From contig CAMPHF010000012.1 of the NCBI GenBank assembly GCA_946885915.1, positions 23,142-87,141 of the forward strand: DNA of 64,000 nt, in the 5' to 3' direction. Both the position numbers and the translations under genes were made by a program. This document shows positions 34,756 through 45,000 of this stretch, piece after piece. The stretch is from an uncultured Idiomarina sp. (GTDB taxonomy: Bacteria > Pseudomonadota > Gammaproteobacteria > Enterobacterales > Alteromonadaceae). The notes beneath the pieces were generated by a model. It worked only from the letters and a program-made list of their open reading frames with translations. It did not search any database and had not been told where the DNA came from. The first letter of the stretch is position 1. The number at the start of each line of letters is the position of its first letter.

Positions 34756-35915
34756 AAGCTGTACATGGCCATGAAGTGGAGGCGGTTGAGGTCGCCGTCG
34801 ATGCCTGCTTCGGTTTCACGTGTGGCTTGTGAAAGTTCAACACCGAAAGTTAGTTTTGGCGTTGGTGAGTACATCATATTCACCGCCAAACGTTGCGTAT
34901 ACTCGGTGCCACTGGTGCCGATTAAAGCGACATCGTTATCGGTCCAGCCGCGGGTGGCAACGAAGTTCATCCGGGTTGTTTCACTCAACACATGGCGATA
35001 AGCGAAGGTAAAGCCGGTCACATCGATGGTTTCAAGCTCGCCGTTGCCGTCAATCACTGCATCATTGAACGTGTTCAAACCAACATAGCGGCCGATACCA
35101 GAACCATGCACGACTGAGAAACGAACATCGTTCTTGCCAAGCATGTATTTGGTTGAGACGTTGATACCGTAACCAGTCGCTGTTTCGTCGTCTTGCGCAC
35201 CGCTCACGTCATAGGCTAACTGGCGCAATAAGCCGGCAACCGCAAAGTGGAAGCCATCGCTCTTGTGCACATATTTGGCGGTGAAATCAGGTACGAAACC
35301 ATCGCTTGAGGTAATGCGCGCGCCGCCGCCATTCGGGGTGACGGTGGTTTCTGGGTTCTCGATTGATGCTGAGAAGCCATTGCCGGCATCGTATTTAATT
35401 TGAGTTTGACGCATGAACGCCATGCCGTCGGTCGCGCCCACGAAATCTACGCTTTCAGGCAGAATGGTAAGGTCTTGGAAGTTCGACCATGCCTGACCAA
35501 ACGTCCAGCCATCGTACGTTAGGAATGCTTGACGGATACGTGGCGCGTAAGAGTTGGTGATACGCTCATCACCCACCGGCACGGTGAGGAAATCTAGTTC
35601 GATGCGGCCGGTGATTTTCTTGCCGTTTTCAAGCTCTTGTCCTGCAGTGAAGAAGAAGCGCGACTGACGAGCATGAAAATCTGTGACCAAATCGTCACCC
35701 TGACCACCAACTGGGGTTACGGATGGAATATAAAATTGGCGACCAATGTTACCTGACGCTGGCGCGGGGCCGTCTGCGTAATCAGATACAAAGGTATCGA
35801 GTTTCACGTAACCACCAAAGCCCCAGTCTAGATCCTGGGCCGCCGCTGGCATCGCGACCATGCTGCCCAGTACGGCTGAGGCAAGCAAAGATTTTTTGAT
35901 AGTTTTAGGTAACAT
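34752..35915 (-). CDS. DcaP-like outer membrane porin
   Basis: Outer-membrane protein of 387 aa in the DcaP trimeric porin family. A signal peptide (KKSLLASAVLGSMVAMPAAA) precedes the mature start QDLDWGFGGYVKLDTFVSDY. RQSRFFFTAGQELENGKKI and AFLTYDGWTFGQAWSNFQDL are typical barrel-strand and loop segments, and the protein ends in the terminal aromatic MYSF. Family members pass small negatively charged or dicarboxylate-like molecules. The ATG at 35915 is chosen because AAGGAG sits 7 bp upstream; the ATG at 35921 is only one base from that site. The stop TAA forms part of repeat array A. It is divergent from acs. Confidence 0.88.
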   Translation of the reverse strand: MLPKTIKKSLLASAVLGSMVAMPAAAQDLDWGFGGYVKLDTFVSDYADGPAPASGNIGRQFYIPSVTPVGGQGDDLVTDFHARQSRFFFTAGQELENGKKITGRIELDFLTVPVGDERITNSYAPRIRQAFLTYDGWTFGQAWSNFQDLTILPESVDFVGATDGMAFMRQTQIKYDAGNGFSASIENPETTVTPNGGGARITSSDGFVPDFTAKYVHKSDGFHFAVAGLLRQLAYDVSGAQDDETATGYGINVSTKYMLGKNDVRFSVVHGSGIGRYVGLNTFNDAVIDGNGELETIDVTGFTFAYRHVLSETTRMNFVATRGWTDNDVALIGTSGTEYTQRLAVNMMYSPTPKLTFGVELSQATRETEAGIDGDLNRLHFMAMYSF

Positions 35916-36226
35916 GTTCATGCTCCTTGGTTGTTAGCATTTTTTTGGCTAGGCTTTGTGGTTAAACCTTGGTGAGTTGATGTCGCATACGAAGAGCCGA
36001 AATCAACGCCGGTTGAACCCAAATGACTCACCAAATGTATTATTTTGATGAATGTGCGTAATAAGTTGGCGAAACACACGCACGCGAACACCCAGTAAGA
36101 CTGAATATTTCAGTGCAAAAGCTTCGTCAATCGAGCTCAATTAATCAATCTAGACTATGGTCTAATAGCCGCTAGAGCGCGAAAAACCTACAACTTTAGG
36201 CTAATAGCGCAACGGAGGAAGTAGTT
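35916..36226. other. Divergent promoter region between porin gene and acs
   Basis: This 311-bp region contains no gene. It holds the ribosome-binding sites of both flanking genes, a GGAGGAA for acs (about 36213-36219), and the palindromic motif annotated separately at 36150-36166. The rest is AT-rich and probably carries both promoters. Confidence 0.6.
36150..36166 (-). promoter_or_regulatory. Candidate CrbR-type operator upstream of acs
   Basis: On the minus strand this reads ATTAGACCATAGTCTAG, a palindrome with half-sites TAGAC and GTCTA around CATA, 60 bp upstream of the acs start. A close match, TTAGACCAAAGTCCA, lies upstream of the symporter operon at 45683-45697. In vibrios CrbR controls acs and symporter genes, so this shared motif is a candidate binding site. 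The assignment is inference. Confidence 0.45.
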
Positions 36227-38170
36227 ATGTCGCAAGCGATTCACAAGGTTCCAGCACGAGCAAAAGAACGTGCTCTAATTAATGCCGATAAATATGAGGC
36301 TATGTACGCCGAATCCGTAAATAACCCAGAGGGATTTTGGCGTGAGCACGGGCAGCGGCTGACGTGGTTTTCGCCATATTCGAAAGTGAAAAACACTAGT
36401 TTTAAAGCTGGTGATGTGTCGATTAAGTGGTACGAAGACGGAACTTTGAACGCCTGTTATAACTGTCTCGATCGGCATTTGAGTGAGCGCGGCGACAAAA
36501 CAGCCATTATCTGGGAGGGCGATTCGCCTGACGTTGATAAAACCATTAGCTATCGAGAGTTGCACACCGAGGTATGTCGGTTTGCCAATGGCTTGAAAAA
36601 GCTTGGTGTGAGCAAAGGCGATCGGGTTGCGATTTATATGCCGATGGTGCCCGAAGCGGCTGTAGCTATGTTGGCTTGTGCGCGCATTGGCGCGGTGCAT
36701 ACCGTTATTTTCGGTGGCTTTTCACCGAACGCGATTGCCGACCGGGTGAATGACTGTGGCGTGAAAGTGGTGATCACGTCAGATGAAGGTCGGCGCGGCG
36801 GGAATGCCATTGGACTGAAGAAAAATGTAGATGAGGCGTTGGCTGGCGGGAAATGTCCGTCGGTTGAGCATGTAGTGGTTTGTGAAGTGACGGGCGGCAA
36901 GGTCGCATGGGACGATAACCGTGATGTGTGGTGGCATAAACTGATTGCTGATGTATCGGCGGATTGTCCACCAGAAGTTATGAATGCCGAGGACCCGCTC
37001 TTTATTCTCTATACCTCAGGCTCGACAGGTAAGCCAAAAGGGGTGTTGCACACCACCGGCGGCTACTTGGTGTATGCGTCGATGACGCACGAGTATGTGT
37101 TTGATTATCATGAAGAAGATGTGTACTGGTGTGCGGCAGATGTGGGCTGGATTACTGGTCATACGTACATTGTATATGGGCCATTGGCGAACGGTGCGAC
37201 CACGTTAATGTTTGAAGGCGTACCGACTTATCCGTCGGTGGGTCGAATTGGCGAAGTGGTTGATAAACATAAAGTTAATATCTTATACACCGCGCCCACT
37301 GCAATTCGGGCATTGATGGCGAAGGGCTCTGCGGCCGCGTCCTCTTCTAAGCGAGATTCGTTAAGAGTATTAGGCTCAGTGGGCGAACCCATTAACCCCG
37401 AGGCTTGGGAGTGGTATCACCGTGAAATTGGTAATGGTGCGTGTCCGATTGTAGATACTTGGTGGCAGACGGAAACTGGCGGCATTATGATCACGCCGTT
37501 ACCGGGAGCGACTGATTTGAAACCTGGCTCAGCCACTCGGCCATTTTTTGGGGTGCAGCCAGCATTGGTTGATGCGGAAGGCGTTGAACTTCAGGGCGCG
37601 GCCGAGGGTAACTTGATCATTAAAGAGTCTTGGCCGGGTCAATCGCGGACGCTTTGGGGTGACCACGAGCGGTTCGAGCAAACCTATTTTTCTGCGTATA
37701 AAAATGTGTATTTTACGGGCGATGGTGCGCGTCGTGATGAGGACGGATATTACTGGATCACGGGGCGTGTCGATGACGTCTTGAACGTGTCAGGGCATCG
37801 CTTAGGGACGGCTGAAATTGAGTCGGCATTGGTGGCGCACGCGTCGATCGCTGAGGCGGCGGTGGTGGGGTACCCCCATGATTTGAAGGGCCAAGGCATT
37901 TATGTGTACGTATCGGCGGTCACGGGCACTGATATTTCTGAAGAGCTCACCATTGAAGTGCGAAACTGGGTGCGCAAGGAGTTGAGCCCGATTGCGACGC
38001 CTGATTTCATTCATTGGACCGATGGCTTACCGAAAACGCGCTCGGGCAAAATCATGCGCCGTATTTTGCGTAAAATTGCTGCAAATGATTTCGGTAACTT
38101 GGGCGATACGTCTACGCTCGCCGATCCTTCTGTGGTAGATTCGTTAATTGAGAACCGTCTGAATAAGTAA
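36227..38170 (+). CDS. acs: Acetyl-CoA synthetase
   Basis: AMP-forming acetate:CoA ligase of 647 aa that converts acetate, ATP and CoA to acetyl-CoA, allowing growth on excreted acetate. Motifs: [20 protein letters not shown] (P-loop, about 263-282), [19 protein letters not shown] (about 412-430), [20 protein letters not shown] (about 497-516) and [15 protein letters not shown] (about 605-619). The lysine in that last motif is the one regulated by acetylation in Salmonella. GGAGGAA precedes the ATG by about 7 bp. It is followed by a CrbR-like regulator and lies near a CrbS-like sensor, matching the vibrio acetate-switch arrangement. Confidence 0.98.
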   Translation: MSQAIHKVPARAKERALINADKYEAMYAESVNNPEGFWREHGQRLTWFSPYSKVKNTSFKAGDVSIKWYEDGTLNACYNCLDRHLSERGDKTAIIWEGDSPDVDKTISYRELHTEVCRFANGLKKLGVSKGDRVAIYMPMVPEAAVAMLACARIGAVHTVIFGGFSPNAIADRVNDCGVKVVITSDEGRRGGNAIGLKKNVDEALAGGKCPSVEHVVVCEVTGGKVAWDDNRDVWWHKLIADVSADCPPEVMNAEDPLFILYTSGSTGKPKGVLHTTGGYLVYASMTHEYVFDYHEEDVYWCAADVGWITGHTYIVYGPLANGATTLMFEGVPTYPSVGRIGEVVDKHKVNILYTAPTAIRALMAKGSAAASSSKRDSLRVLGSVGEPINPEAWEWYHREIGNGACPIVDTWWQTETGGIMITPLPGATDLKPGSATRPFFGVQPALVDAEGVELQGAAEGNLIIKESWPGQSRTLWGDHERFEQTYFSAYKNVYFTGDGARRDEDGYYWITGRVDDVLNVSGHRLGTAEIESALVAHASIAEAAVVGYPHDLKGQGIYVYVSAVTGTDISEELTIEVRNWVRKELSPIATPDFIHWTDGLPKTRSGKIMRRILRKIAANDFGNLGDTSTLADPSVVDSLIENRLNK

Positions 38171-38196
38171 TTGCTGATTCGACGGCATGGACTGAG

Positions 38197-38224
38197 CAAG
38201 GTGAGTTTCGGCTCACCTTGTTGT
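38197..38224 (+). terminator. Terminator-like hairpin after acs
   Basis: Perfect stem CAAGGTGAG/CTCACCTTG with loop TTTCGG, followed by TTGTTTT. It lies 26 bp after the acs stop and before the regulator gene, so it may terminate or attenuate transcription into that gene. Confidence 0.65.
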
Positions 38225-38280
38225 TTTGCTTAGGCGGCTTGCCGCGTGCACAAACACTCCGAGCTAGGAACCCAACGGCC

Positions 38281-38922
38281 ATGGCCAAATTCTTGATTGC
38301 TGATGACCACCCTTTGTTTCGTGAGGCGCTGCAAGGTGCGCTTGCGAATCACTATCCCGAGCTGGAATTGCGCGAAGCTGGTGATTTAGATGCAACGCTC
38401 GCGGCGTTGTCGAGTGACGATGATTTAGATTTATTACTGCTCGATCTGCACATGCCAGGTAGTGGTGATGTGTACGGTTTAATCCGCATTAGAGAAGATT
38501 ATCCATTGTTACCGGTGGCGGTGATTTCCGGTTCGGAAGATCCTTCCGTCGTGGCCAAATGTATTGGTTTCGGCGCGCTTGGTTTTATTCCGAAGTCGAT
38601 GCCATCTGCACAAATTGCGGAAGCCATTGACAGTATTTTGCAGGGCGATACTTGGGTGCCTGTTGATGTTCGTGGACGATTGGATGAGGTGTCGGACGAA
38701 GATCAAGAGCTTGCCCGCAAAGTTGCCACGCTCACGCCGCAACAATATCGCGTGCTATATTTTCTGCATGAAGGTCTGCTCAATAAGCAGATTGCCTACC
38801 AATTAAACATCACGGAAGCTACCGTAAAAGCCCACATTACCGCCATATTTCGCAAGCTTGGCGTCTACTCACGCACCCAAGCCGTGCTCCTCGCCGAACG
38901 TCTCCAACTCGAAAACCCTTAA
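38281..38922 (+). CDS. crbR: LuxR-family response regulator, CrbR-like
   Basis: Two-component response regulator of 213 aa. The receiver domain has the acidic pair in FLIADDHPLFREALQGAL and the phospho-acceptor Asp in LLLLDLHMPG (about residue 57). A LuxR/NarL-type helix-turn-helix follows: LTPQQYRVLYFLHEGLLNKQ and LNITEATVKAHITAIFRKLG (about 150-195). Known CrbR in Vibrio activates acs and is controlled by the SLC5-linked kinase CrbS; both partners are nearby. The start at 38281 begins the receiver domain; the upstream TTG at 38218 overlaps the terminator hairpin and adds no homologous sequence. The gene symbol rests on context and architecture. Confidence 0.82.
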   Translation: MAKFLIADDHPLFREALQGALANHYPELELREAGDLDATLAALSSDDDLDLLLLDLHMPGSGDVYGLIRIREDYPLLPVAVISGSEDPSVVAKCIGFGALGFIPKSMPSAQIAEAIDSILQGDTWVPVDVRGRLDEVSDEDQELARKVATLTPQQYRVLYFLHEGLLNKQIAYQLNITEATVKAHITAIFRKLGVYSRTQAVLLAERLQLENP

Positions 38923-38960
38923 CCCCCAACCCCAAGCAACCCCAATCCCCCAGCGGCGCT

Positions 38961-39030
38961 AACCTGTTTACTAAGCAGGTCAGTAAGCTGGTCAGTCAGC
39001 AGGTGACTCAACAGGTTAGGATGTTGGTTT
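38961..39030 (+). repeat. 12-nt periodic repeat array B
   Basis: About six 12-nt units in register: TGTTTACTAAGC, AGGTCAGTAAGC, TGGTCAGTCAGC, AGGTGACTCAAC, AGGTTAGGATGT. The end module AGGTTAGGATG-Y-TGG is shared with arrays A (inverted) and C. It lies between the regulator gene and the metalloprotease gene, just upstream of the latter. Confidence 0.8.
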
Positions 39031-39092
39031 TGGTGGCGGTGGGCGGGGGATGGTGTTAAATTTGTGTGGGGTTTATTAACAGAGCAGACGTT

Positions 39093-41927
39093 ATGCGGAT
39101 CAACAAATTATGCAGTGCGATGGGGCTGGTGGCCTTATCAACTATGGCTTTGGCGGCTAATGCTAGTGAGCCGAAATCGTTGCTGTCGGTGCAGCAAGAG
39201 TTGCAAGCCGGGCGACTAAACCAAGGGCAGCAGATTTCCTTAAATTTAGCGCAACTAGGTAGTCTAGATCTCACCATTACCGAGGTCAAAAAGCACCCGC
39301 GGCTAGGTACGCTGCTTTTTTACCGAGATAAAACCACGGGTAGCGGCTTTTTGCGCGTGGCTAAAAACGGTGAAATGAGCGGCCAAATTTATCACAACGG
39401 GCAGAATTATAAGCTCAACGGTGACGAATTAACGGCTTACCAAGCGCGTGGTTTGAAAGAGCCGGCGCTGGCGTTAGCCGAACCGCAGTTGAAACAGGTG
39501 CCGAGCGCGCTGCGTGAGGCGGTCATTCAGGCAAATCCGCGGGTGTTACAACGCCCGAAGGCTGCGCCGGCACCCGCACCACAGCTGAGCCCGCCACCTC
39601 CTGCAACTACGCCGCAGGTTGTTAAAGTATTAGTTGTTTACGACGCGAGTGCGAATGCATTACTTGGTAATAACGCCGCCGCAGAAATTGACGAAGCGAT
39701 GTTGCAAACCAACGTAACACTGACCAACTCTGATGTGGATTTTGAGTACGAGTGGGACACCTTCGGCTTAACCACCGAATTTCCAGTGAACTCGGATAGC
39801 GGCTTTGAAGAGCGTGATTTCTTGCTCGCGAACGTTGATTTTCGCCGCGCACTAAGAGCCGGTGATTACGATTTGGTGCACATTGTAACCGCTAATAACG
39901 AAGGCGAGTTTGGTGGCATTGCGTTCGGTAGTCTGCAATACGACGAAGATGATGTGATTAATAAGCATCCGTTCCGCATCGGTTTATACACCAGCGGTGA
40001 TTATGAAGATGAGTATCGTGGCGCGTTGTGGGCACTAACGCAGGCCGACCAACTAAGGAGCGGACGTACGATTGCGCACGAGCTAGGCCACAACTTAGGT
40101 CTTGAGCACGACCGTTACACGCTTAGCCAAAACACCGGCGAGGGCGCAGCCGGTGAGCAATTCGATTTTGCAATTCCTTACGGCTACGACAACCTTGAGG
40201 GCGAATTTTTCACCACCATGAGTTACGGCGATAACTGTGTGGAAAATGGTGCTTTAGGCGGCTCAACCTGCGGTTTTATCTATAATTTTTCGAATCCAGA
40301 TATAGATTTTAATGGCGACCCTACTGGCGCACCGGCGACTGAAATTGAAGCGGCGAACGCGGCGCTGGCGCTTAACTATACGTGGCGCGATGCAGCTTTA
40401 CCGCGTCACGCTAAAGTGCCATTCGCGGTCACAAAAACCAGCAACACGATCACCATGACCATGGCGCAAGCTGGCCATTATCAGTTGCTATCCGGCACCT
40501 GTGTTGAGTTTGCGTATGATAAAGGGGTGGAATACCCGGCGTTTCCGTACGAAATTCAAACCGACACCATTATTGACGAAACGACCAACGGCACTAGCCT
40601 GTCGTTTAATGAAGTGACGTTCCCTAACTGTGTGTTTGTGGTGCAAAAGGATGAGGACTTGTCCACCGCTGAGCGCGCGTTATGGCGCTATGTTGGGCGT
40701 GTTCCCAACGATTCAGATACTTGGTTAGTGGATACCAGCTTGTTCACTTATCAAGGGATTGACGTTGATGTGGCGTTAACGCTGCCGGATAGTTTGGCCG
40801 ATGTGGCGAACGGCGAATTCTTAGTGGTATCGCCTTATATTCCGTGTAACGGCACCGATCAGACCTGTGTTGCGCCGGCCCCTCTGGCGACAGCGGGGAC
40901 TTTCGGCAATACCTATACGCCGACCGAATATGCTGCGCTAGATTTGGACGCAACAGCTGACGTGGTTACGGCCACGGTGACAGGTTCTGGCGCGAATCGA
41001 TCGGTGAACTTCGATTTCAACAATGCCTCAGGCGAAGCGATTGCGGAATTCTTAGATTTGCTCATTCAACGCGATCGCATTTTTGCTCAAGATCTGGCGC
41101 GCACCGGCGTATTGCCATTTTATGTGATGATTCCAGAGCAAGATGGCGCTGGCAATATTACCTTTACCAGTGGGGCGCGGGTGGAAATTGACTTTGCTGA
41201 TGCACTTGCCGGAAATATGGGTGAAGTGACGGTGGTTGATGTAACCGAGCCGGTTGCTGCCGCGGGCGAGCCACTGGTAGTGCAGCTAAGCGACAACATT
41301 GACCCCGCCAGCGTTGAGTTTGAGATTAATGGCCAACCAGCGGCGTTATCTCTGGTTGCCGCCACACAATCGGGTAGCTACGAAGTGCAGGGTATTGAGA
41401 GCGCGATTGGTGCGAGCACACGAACCTTCACGCTTACGCTTATTGCCAATAGCGTTACCTATGATTTTGACGTGCGTTATTTGCGTGACATTGAAACCAG
41501 TGTTGATGCGCCAAGCAGTGTAAATGCCGAAGCGCAGTTTACGGCTACGGTAGATGTGTTGGCGAATGGCACTGATTTAGACGTGACCTTAGCAGGCCCA
41601 AGCAGCGGTTCGTTTGAGCTGGTTAACGGTAGCGATGGCTCAGTAACCGTTGAAATAACCTACCGTGCACCGGCCAGCGCAGGCGATGCTGATTACAGTG
41701 TGACCATTACCGATAGCTTTGGCTACGTGGCGACGGCTGACTTTACGGTGAACGTGCAGGCTTCTGGCGGCGGCTCAGGTGGTGGAACTGGCACTGGCGG
41801 CTCTGGCACTGGAACTACAGATAGCGGCTCCAGCGGTGGTAGCAGCGGCTGGTTGATGCTATTGCTGTTGGGTGCGTTGGCAGGCTCACGGCGCCTGATT
41901 AAACGCCGGGGTATTGGCTGGCGCTAG
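39093..41927 (+). CDS. Secreted reprolysin-like zinc metalloprotease with GlyGly-CTERM anchor
   Basis: Exported protein of 944 aa. After a signal peptide (KLCSAMGLVALSTMALAANA) and a pro-region ending in a proline-rich linker (about 160-180) comes a metzincin-type catalytic domain. Its zinc motif is TIAHELGHNLGLEHDRYTL (about 327-345), the HExxHxxGxxHD pattern, with a Met-turn candidate in TTMSYG (about 376-381). Ig-like regions occupy the second half. The C-terminus has a Gly/Ser-rich stretch, a hydrophobic helix (SGWLMLLLLGALAGS) and basic residues, matching the GlyGly-CTERM signal cleaved by rhombosortase in vibrios and relatives and linked to type II secretion. No rhombosortase gene is in this window. 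The ATG at 39093 begins the signal peptide; one at 39066 is unlikely. Confidence 0.85.
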   Translation: MRINKLCSAMGLVALSTMALAANASEPKSLLSVQQELQAGRLNQGQQISLNLAQLGSLDLTITEVKKHPRLGTLLFYRDKTTGSGFLRVAKNGEMSGQIYHNGQNYKLNGDELTAYQARGLKEPALALAEPQLKQVPSALREAVIQANPRVLQRPKAAPAPAPQLSPPPPATTPQVVKVLVVYDASANALLGNNAAAEIDEAMLQTNVTLTNSDVDFEYEWDTFGLTTEFPVNSDSGFEERDFLLANVDFRRALRAGDYDLVHIVTANNEGEFGGIAFGSLQYDEDDVINKHPFRIGLYTSGDYEDEYRGALWALTQADQLRSGRTIAHELGHNLGLEHDRYTLSQNTGEGAAGEQFDFAIPYGYDNLEGEFFTTMSYGDNCVENGALGGSTCGFIYNFSNPDIDFNGDPTGAPATEIEAANAALALNYTWRDAALPRHAKVPFAVTKTSNTITMTMAQAGHYQLLSGTCVEFAYDKGVEYPAFPYEIQTDTIIDETTNGTSLSFNEVTFPNCVFVVQKDEDLSTAERALWRYVGRVPNDSDTWLVDTSLFTYQGIDVDVALTLPDSLADVANGEFLVVSPYIPCNGTDQTCVAPAPLATAGTFGNTYTPTEYAALDLDATADVVTATVTGSGANRSVNFDFNNASGEAIAEFLDLLIQRDRIFAQDLARTGVLPFYVMIPEQDGAGNITFTSGARVEIDFADALAGNMGEVTVVDVTEPVAAAGEPLVVQLSDNIDPASVEFEINGQPAALSLVAATQSGSYEVQGIESAIGASTRTFTLTLIANSVTYDFDVRYLRDIETSVDAPSSVNAEAQFTATVDVLANGTDLDVTLAGPSSGSFELVNGSDGSVTVEITYRAPASAGDADYSVTITDSFGYVATADFTVNVQASGGGSGGGTGTGGSGTGTTDSGSSGGSSGWLMLLLLGALAGSRRLIKRRGIGWR

Positions 41928-41972
41928 GTTTTGCGCGGCTCACCGCAGCTCACAAAGTTCAATGAAACTAAC

Positions 41973-42003
41973 AAGCCCGAGTGTAAAACTCGGGCTTTTT
42001 TAT
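41973..42003. terminator. Rho-independent terminator between convergent genes
   Basis: Stem AAGCCCGAG/CTCGGGCTT with loop TGTAAAA, followed by a T run on the plus strand. It ends the metalloprotease transcript; on the minus strand it faces the 3' end of the sensor-kinase gene. Confidence 0.88.
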
Positions 42004-42019
42004 TTATATCCGCTACACC

Positions 42020-45000
42020 TCACTTCGTATGCTGCTGAATGTATTTCAGTAAAGCCTTTAACGCGGCGGGCTTCACGGGCTTTGCAAGGAAATGCAGACG
42101 CTCTTGCCGCGCCGCCTTTTTGACGTTGTCATCACGCATAGCGGTCACCAATGCGGCGGGTATTTCATTACTCTCCGCGCCTTCTGAACCTGTTGCCTGA
42201 CTGGCACTCAACAAGACTCGTAGTTCGCGAGCTAAGGCGATGCCATCGAGGCCATCATGATTACCCAGTTGATAGTCAATCAGCATGCCGTCTACCGTGG
42301 CTTCCTCTGAGCGCGCAAAGGCCAGCGCCTGCTCGGCCGATTGAAACACGATGGCCTCACAACCCCATTTGCTCAGCAATGCGCTCATCGCAGAAAGGTT
42401 CTCGGCGTCATCATCGACACATAAAATGCGCAGTGCATCGGTCGGTCCGGCGCTATCAACCCCAGCGGGTTTCACGCTCACTTGCCCCGCTGAGCCGAGC
42501 GGTACCCGCACGGAAAAGCATGAGCCGCGGCCTTCTTCAGAGCGCAAGGTTAATTGGCAACCTAGTTGTTCGCTCATGCGCTGAGCGACCGACAAGCCAA
42601 GCCCAACCCCCTCAATACCAGAGTTTTGAACGCGATAAAAAGCATCAAAAATTCGTGCACGCTGCTGCGTTGGAATACCGGGACCAGTGTCCCAAACCGC
42701 TATGACTAGGTAGCCACCACGTTTGCGCACCCCCAACAACACGCGGCCCCGCGGCGTATATTTAATCGCATTGGACAAAAAGTTTTGTACGATACGGCGC
42801 AAATAAGTGGGATCGGTGTAAATAACGGCATCGCGGTAGCGCGCTTTAAAATCAAGCTGGCGCTGCTCGGCCAGCACTGAGTATTCCGCCACTAACGGCC
42901 CCAAAATAGAATCCAAATACACGTGGCGGAACTGCGGTTGCAGTGCACCTTGCTCCATTTTGGCAATCGCTAACAAGGTCGAGAGCAAGTGCTCGGTGGA
43001 GGCGAGCGCGGTATCTAGTTTGTCGAGCAATTGCAGATTGGAAGCGCTCATATCTTGCTCGTCCACGGCCGACAAATACAAACGTGCAGCGTTCAGTGGT
43101 TGCAAAATATCGTGGGAGGCAAGCGCTAAAAACCTGGTTTTCGAGGCGTTAGCAGCTTCTGCTTCAGCCTTCGCACGTTTTAATTCAACTTCTACCCGAC
43201 GCCGGCGCTCAATTTCCTCGGTAAGTTCGTTGTTAATTTCACGTATTTTTTGCGCCCGAATATCTATCCGTTGTTCAAGGTCAATATTGGCCTCTTCCAA
43301 CGCTTGTTGGGTCTCAACGTGCTCGGTAATGTCGGTAAAAGAGGTCACAAAGCCGCCATTGGGTAGCGGGTTACCGACCATTTCTATGACCCGTCCATCG
43401 CCGCGCCGACGAATGAAGCGATGCGGTGACCCCATTTGCATGTAGCGTAAGCGTTTACTTACTAACTCATCAATTTCCCCAGGCCCACATTCACCGCGCT
43501 CAGCGTTGTAACGAATAAGCGTGGCAATGGGTTGGCCGGGTTTGACCATGCCTTCGGGGTAGTCGAATAAGTCTAGATAGCGTTTATTCCAAGCGACTAG
43601 CCGAAGCTCAGAATCCACCACGCTAATGCCTTGGGCAAGATTCTCCAACGAGGAAAATAAAATGGCTTGTTGGTTTTGCAAGGCTTGGGTGGTGTCGTCG
43701 AAAAAGTGCACTACTTCTTCAAGGTTCAGTTGCCGATCGCGCAATGCCGCTTCAATTAACGAGCGTGACGTTGCGGCACCAAGTACGCCTGATAGGGCGC
43801 GTTCGACGTAGCGGATGAGCTCGCGAGCGGCCACATCCTCTTGCGGAAGCTCTTTTACACCGGCATCTGCCATGTAATAACTGAGTAGTTGCCGGGTGCG
43901 GTCGACACCTAAAAAGGTTCTTAATAACAACAGCATGTCAGCGTTGGTTGCTTGGTGATGGCGATTCGCCACCAGCTCCGGAAGCTCGGCGCGAGGTTTC
44001 ACAAACGCGGTGGCTTGAATGCGATCCACCAAGCGTGGCTGCGCAATGAGGCTGAACAGCACATAGGCAAAGGTGTTTAAAATCAGGCTAATGACGGTGC
44101 CTTGGGTAATGATAGAGGTGTCGCTTATTTCGTGCGGCAAATATAGCGGCACGGCTACCGACAGCACCCAGCCAAACAGGCCCGCGAGCAAACCGGCATA
44201 CACCCCGCGCGCATGCCCGCGGCGCCAGTATAGGCCGCCTATCATAGCGGGCAGAATTTGGAGCATTAAGCTAAATGCCAATAAACCAATCGAAACTAAA
44301 CCGGTGTTGGCGGCCCACAGGTAGTAGCACAGATAGGCGAACAGCATAATGAACGCAATTGCGACCCGGCGAATAATGAGCAAGCTGCGCTCGTAGCTTT
44401 GGCGTCTTTGATCGAATGGCCGGCGTGAGTCGCGCTGTAATAATAGCGGCATGATCACGTCGTTGGTGAGCATGGTGCTAAGGGTGACCGAGGCAATAAT
44501 GACCATGGCGGTGGCGGCTGAAATACCGCCGATAAAAATGAGTACAGCGAGCCAAGTTTGGTCGGCTAGCATCGGCAGGCGCAGGCTAAAAGTGGAACCA
44601 TCGGCATCGGCCGGGAAGAAGGCGCCGCCGCTCACCGCAATGGGCACAATGGCCATCGCAGTGAGGAGTAAATAGCCGGGGAAGATCCAGCGCGCGGTTT
44701 TTAAATGGCTGACATCTACGTTATCGACCACCGCCACGTGAAATTGGCGTGGTAGGCACAAAATAACCCCGGCGGCCATGAAGGTTTGTACGATAAAGTC
44801 GAACTCGGTGAAGGCGGCAAGCGACCATTCAGTGCGCCCTGAAAACAGCACTTCGACGGTCATTGGGCTGTCGAACGCACCGGCATAGAGCCACCAGGCG
44901 AAGGTCGCGGCAAGCAATAGCGCAAACAATTTCACCATAGATTCAAAGGCAATGGCCAAGATCATGCCATTGCGATATTCGGTCACCTCTATATGGCGGG

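Noticed and set aside
34580..34843. Minus-strand 87-codon frame with QLTDQL/LVAK-like repeats
   Set aside because: Its repeat part is translation of the 12-nt array and its first part overlaps the porin gene in another frame. There is no independent sign of a gene.
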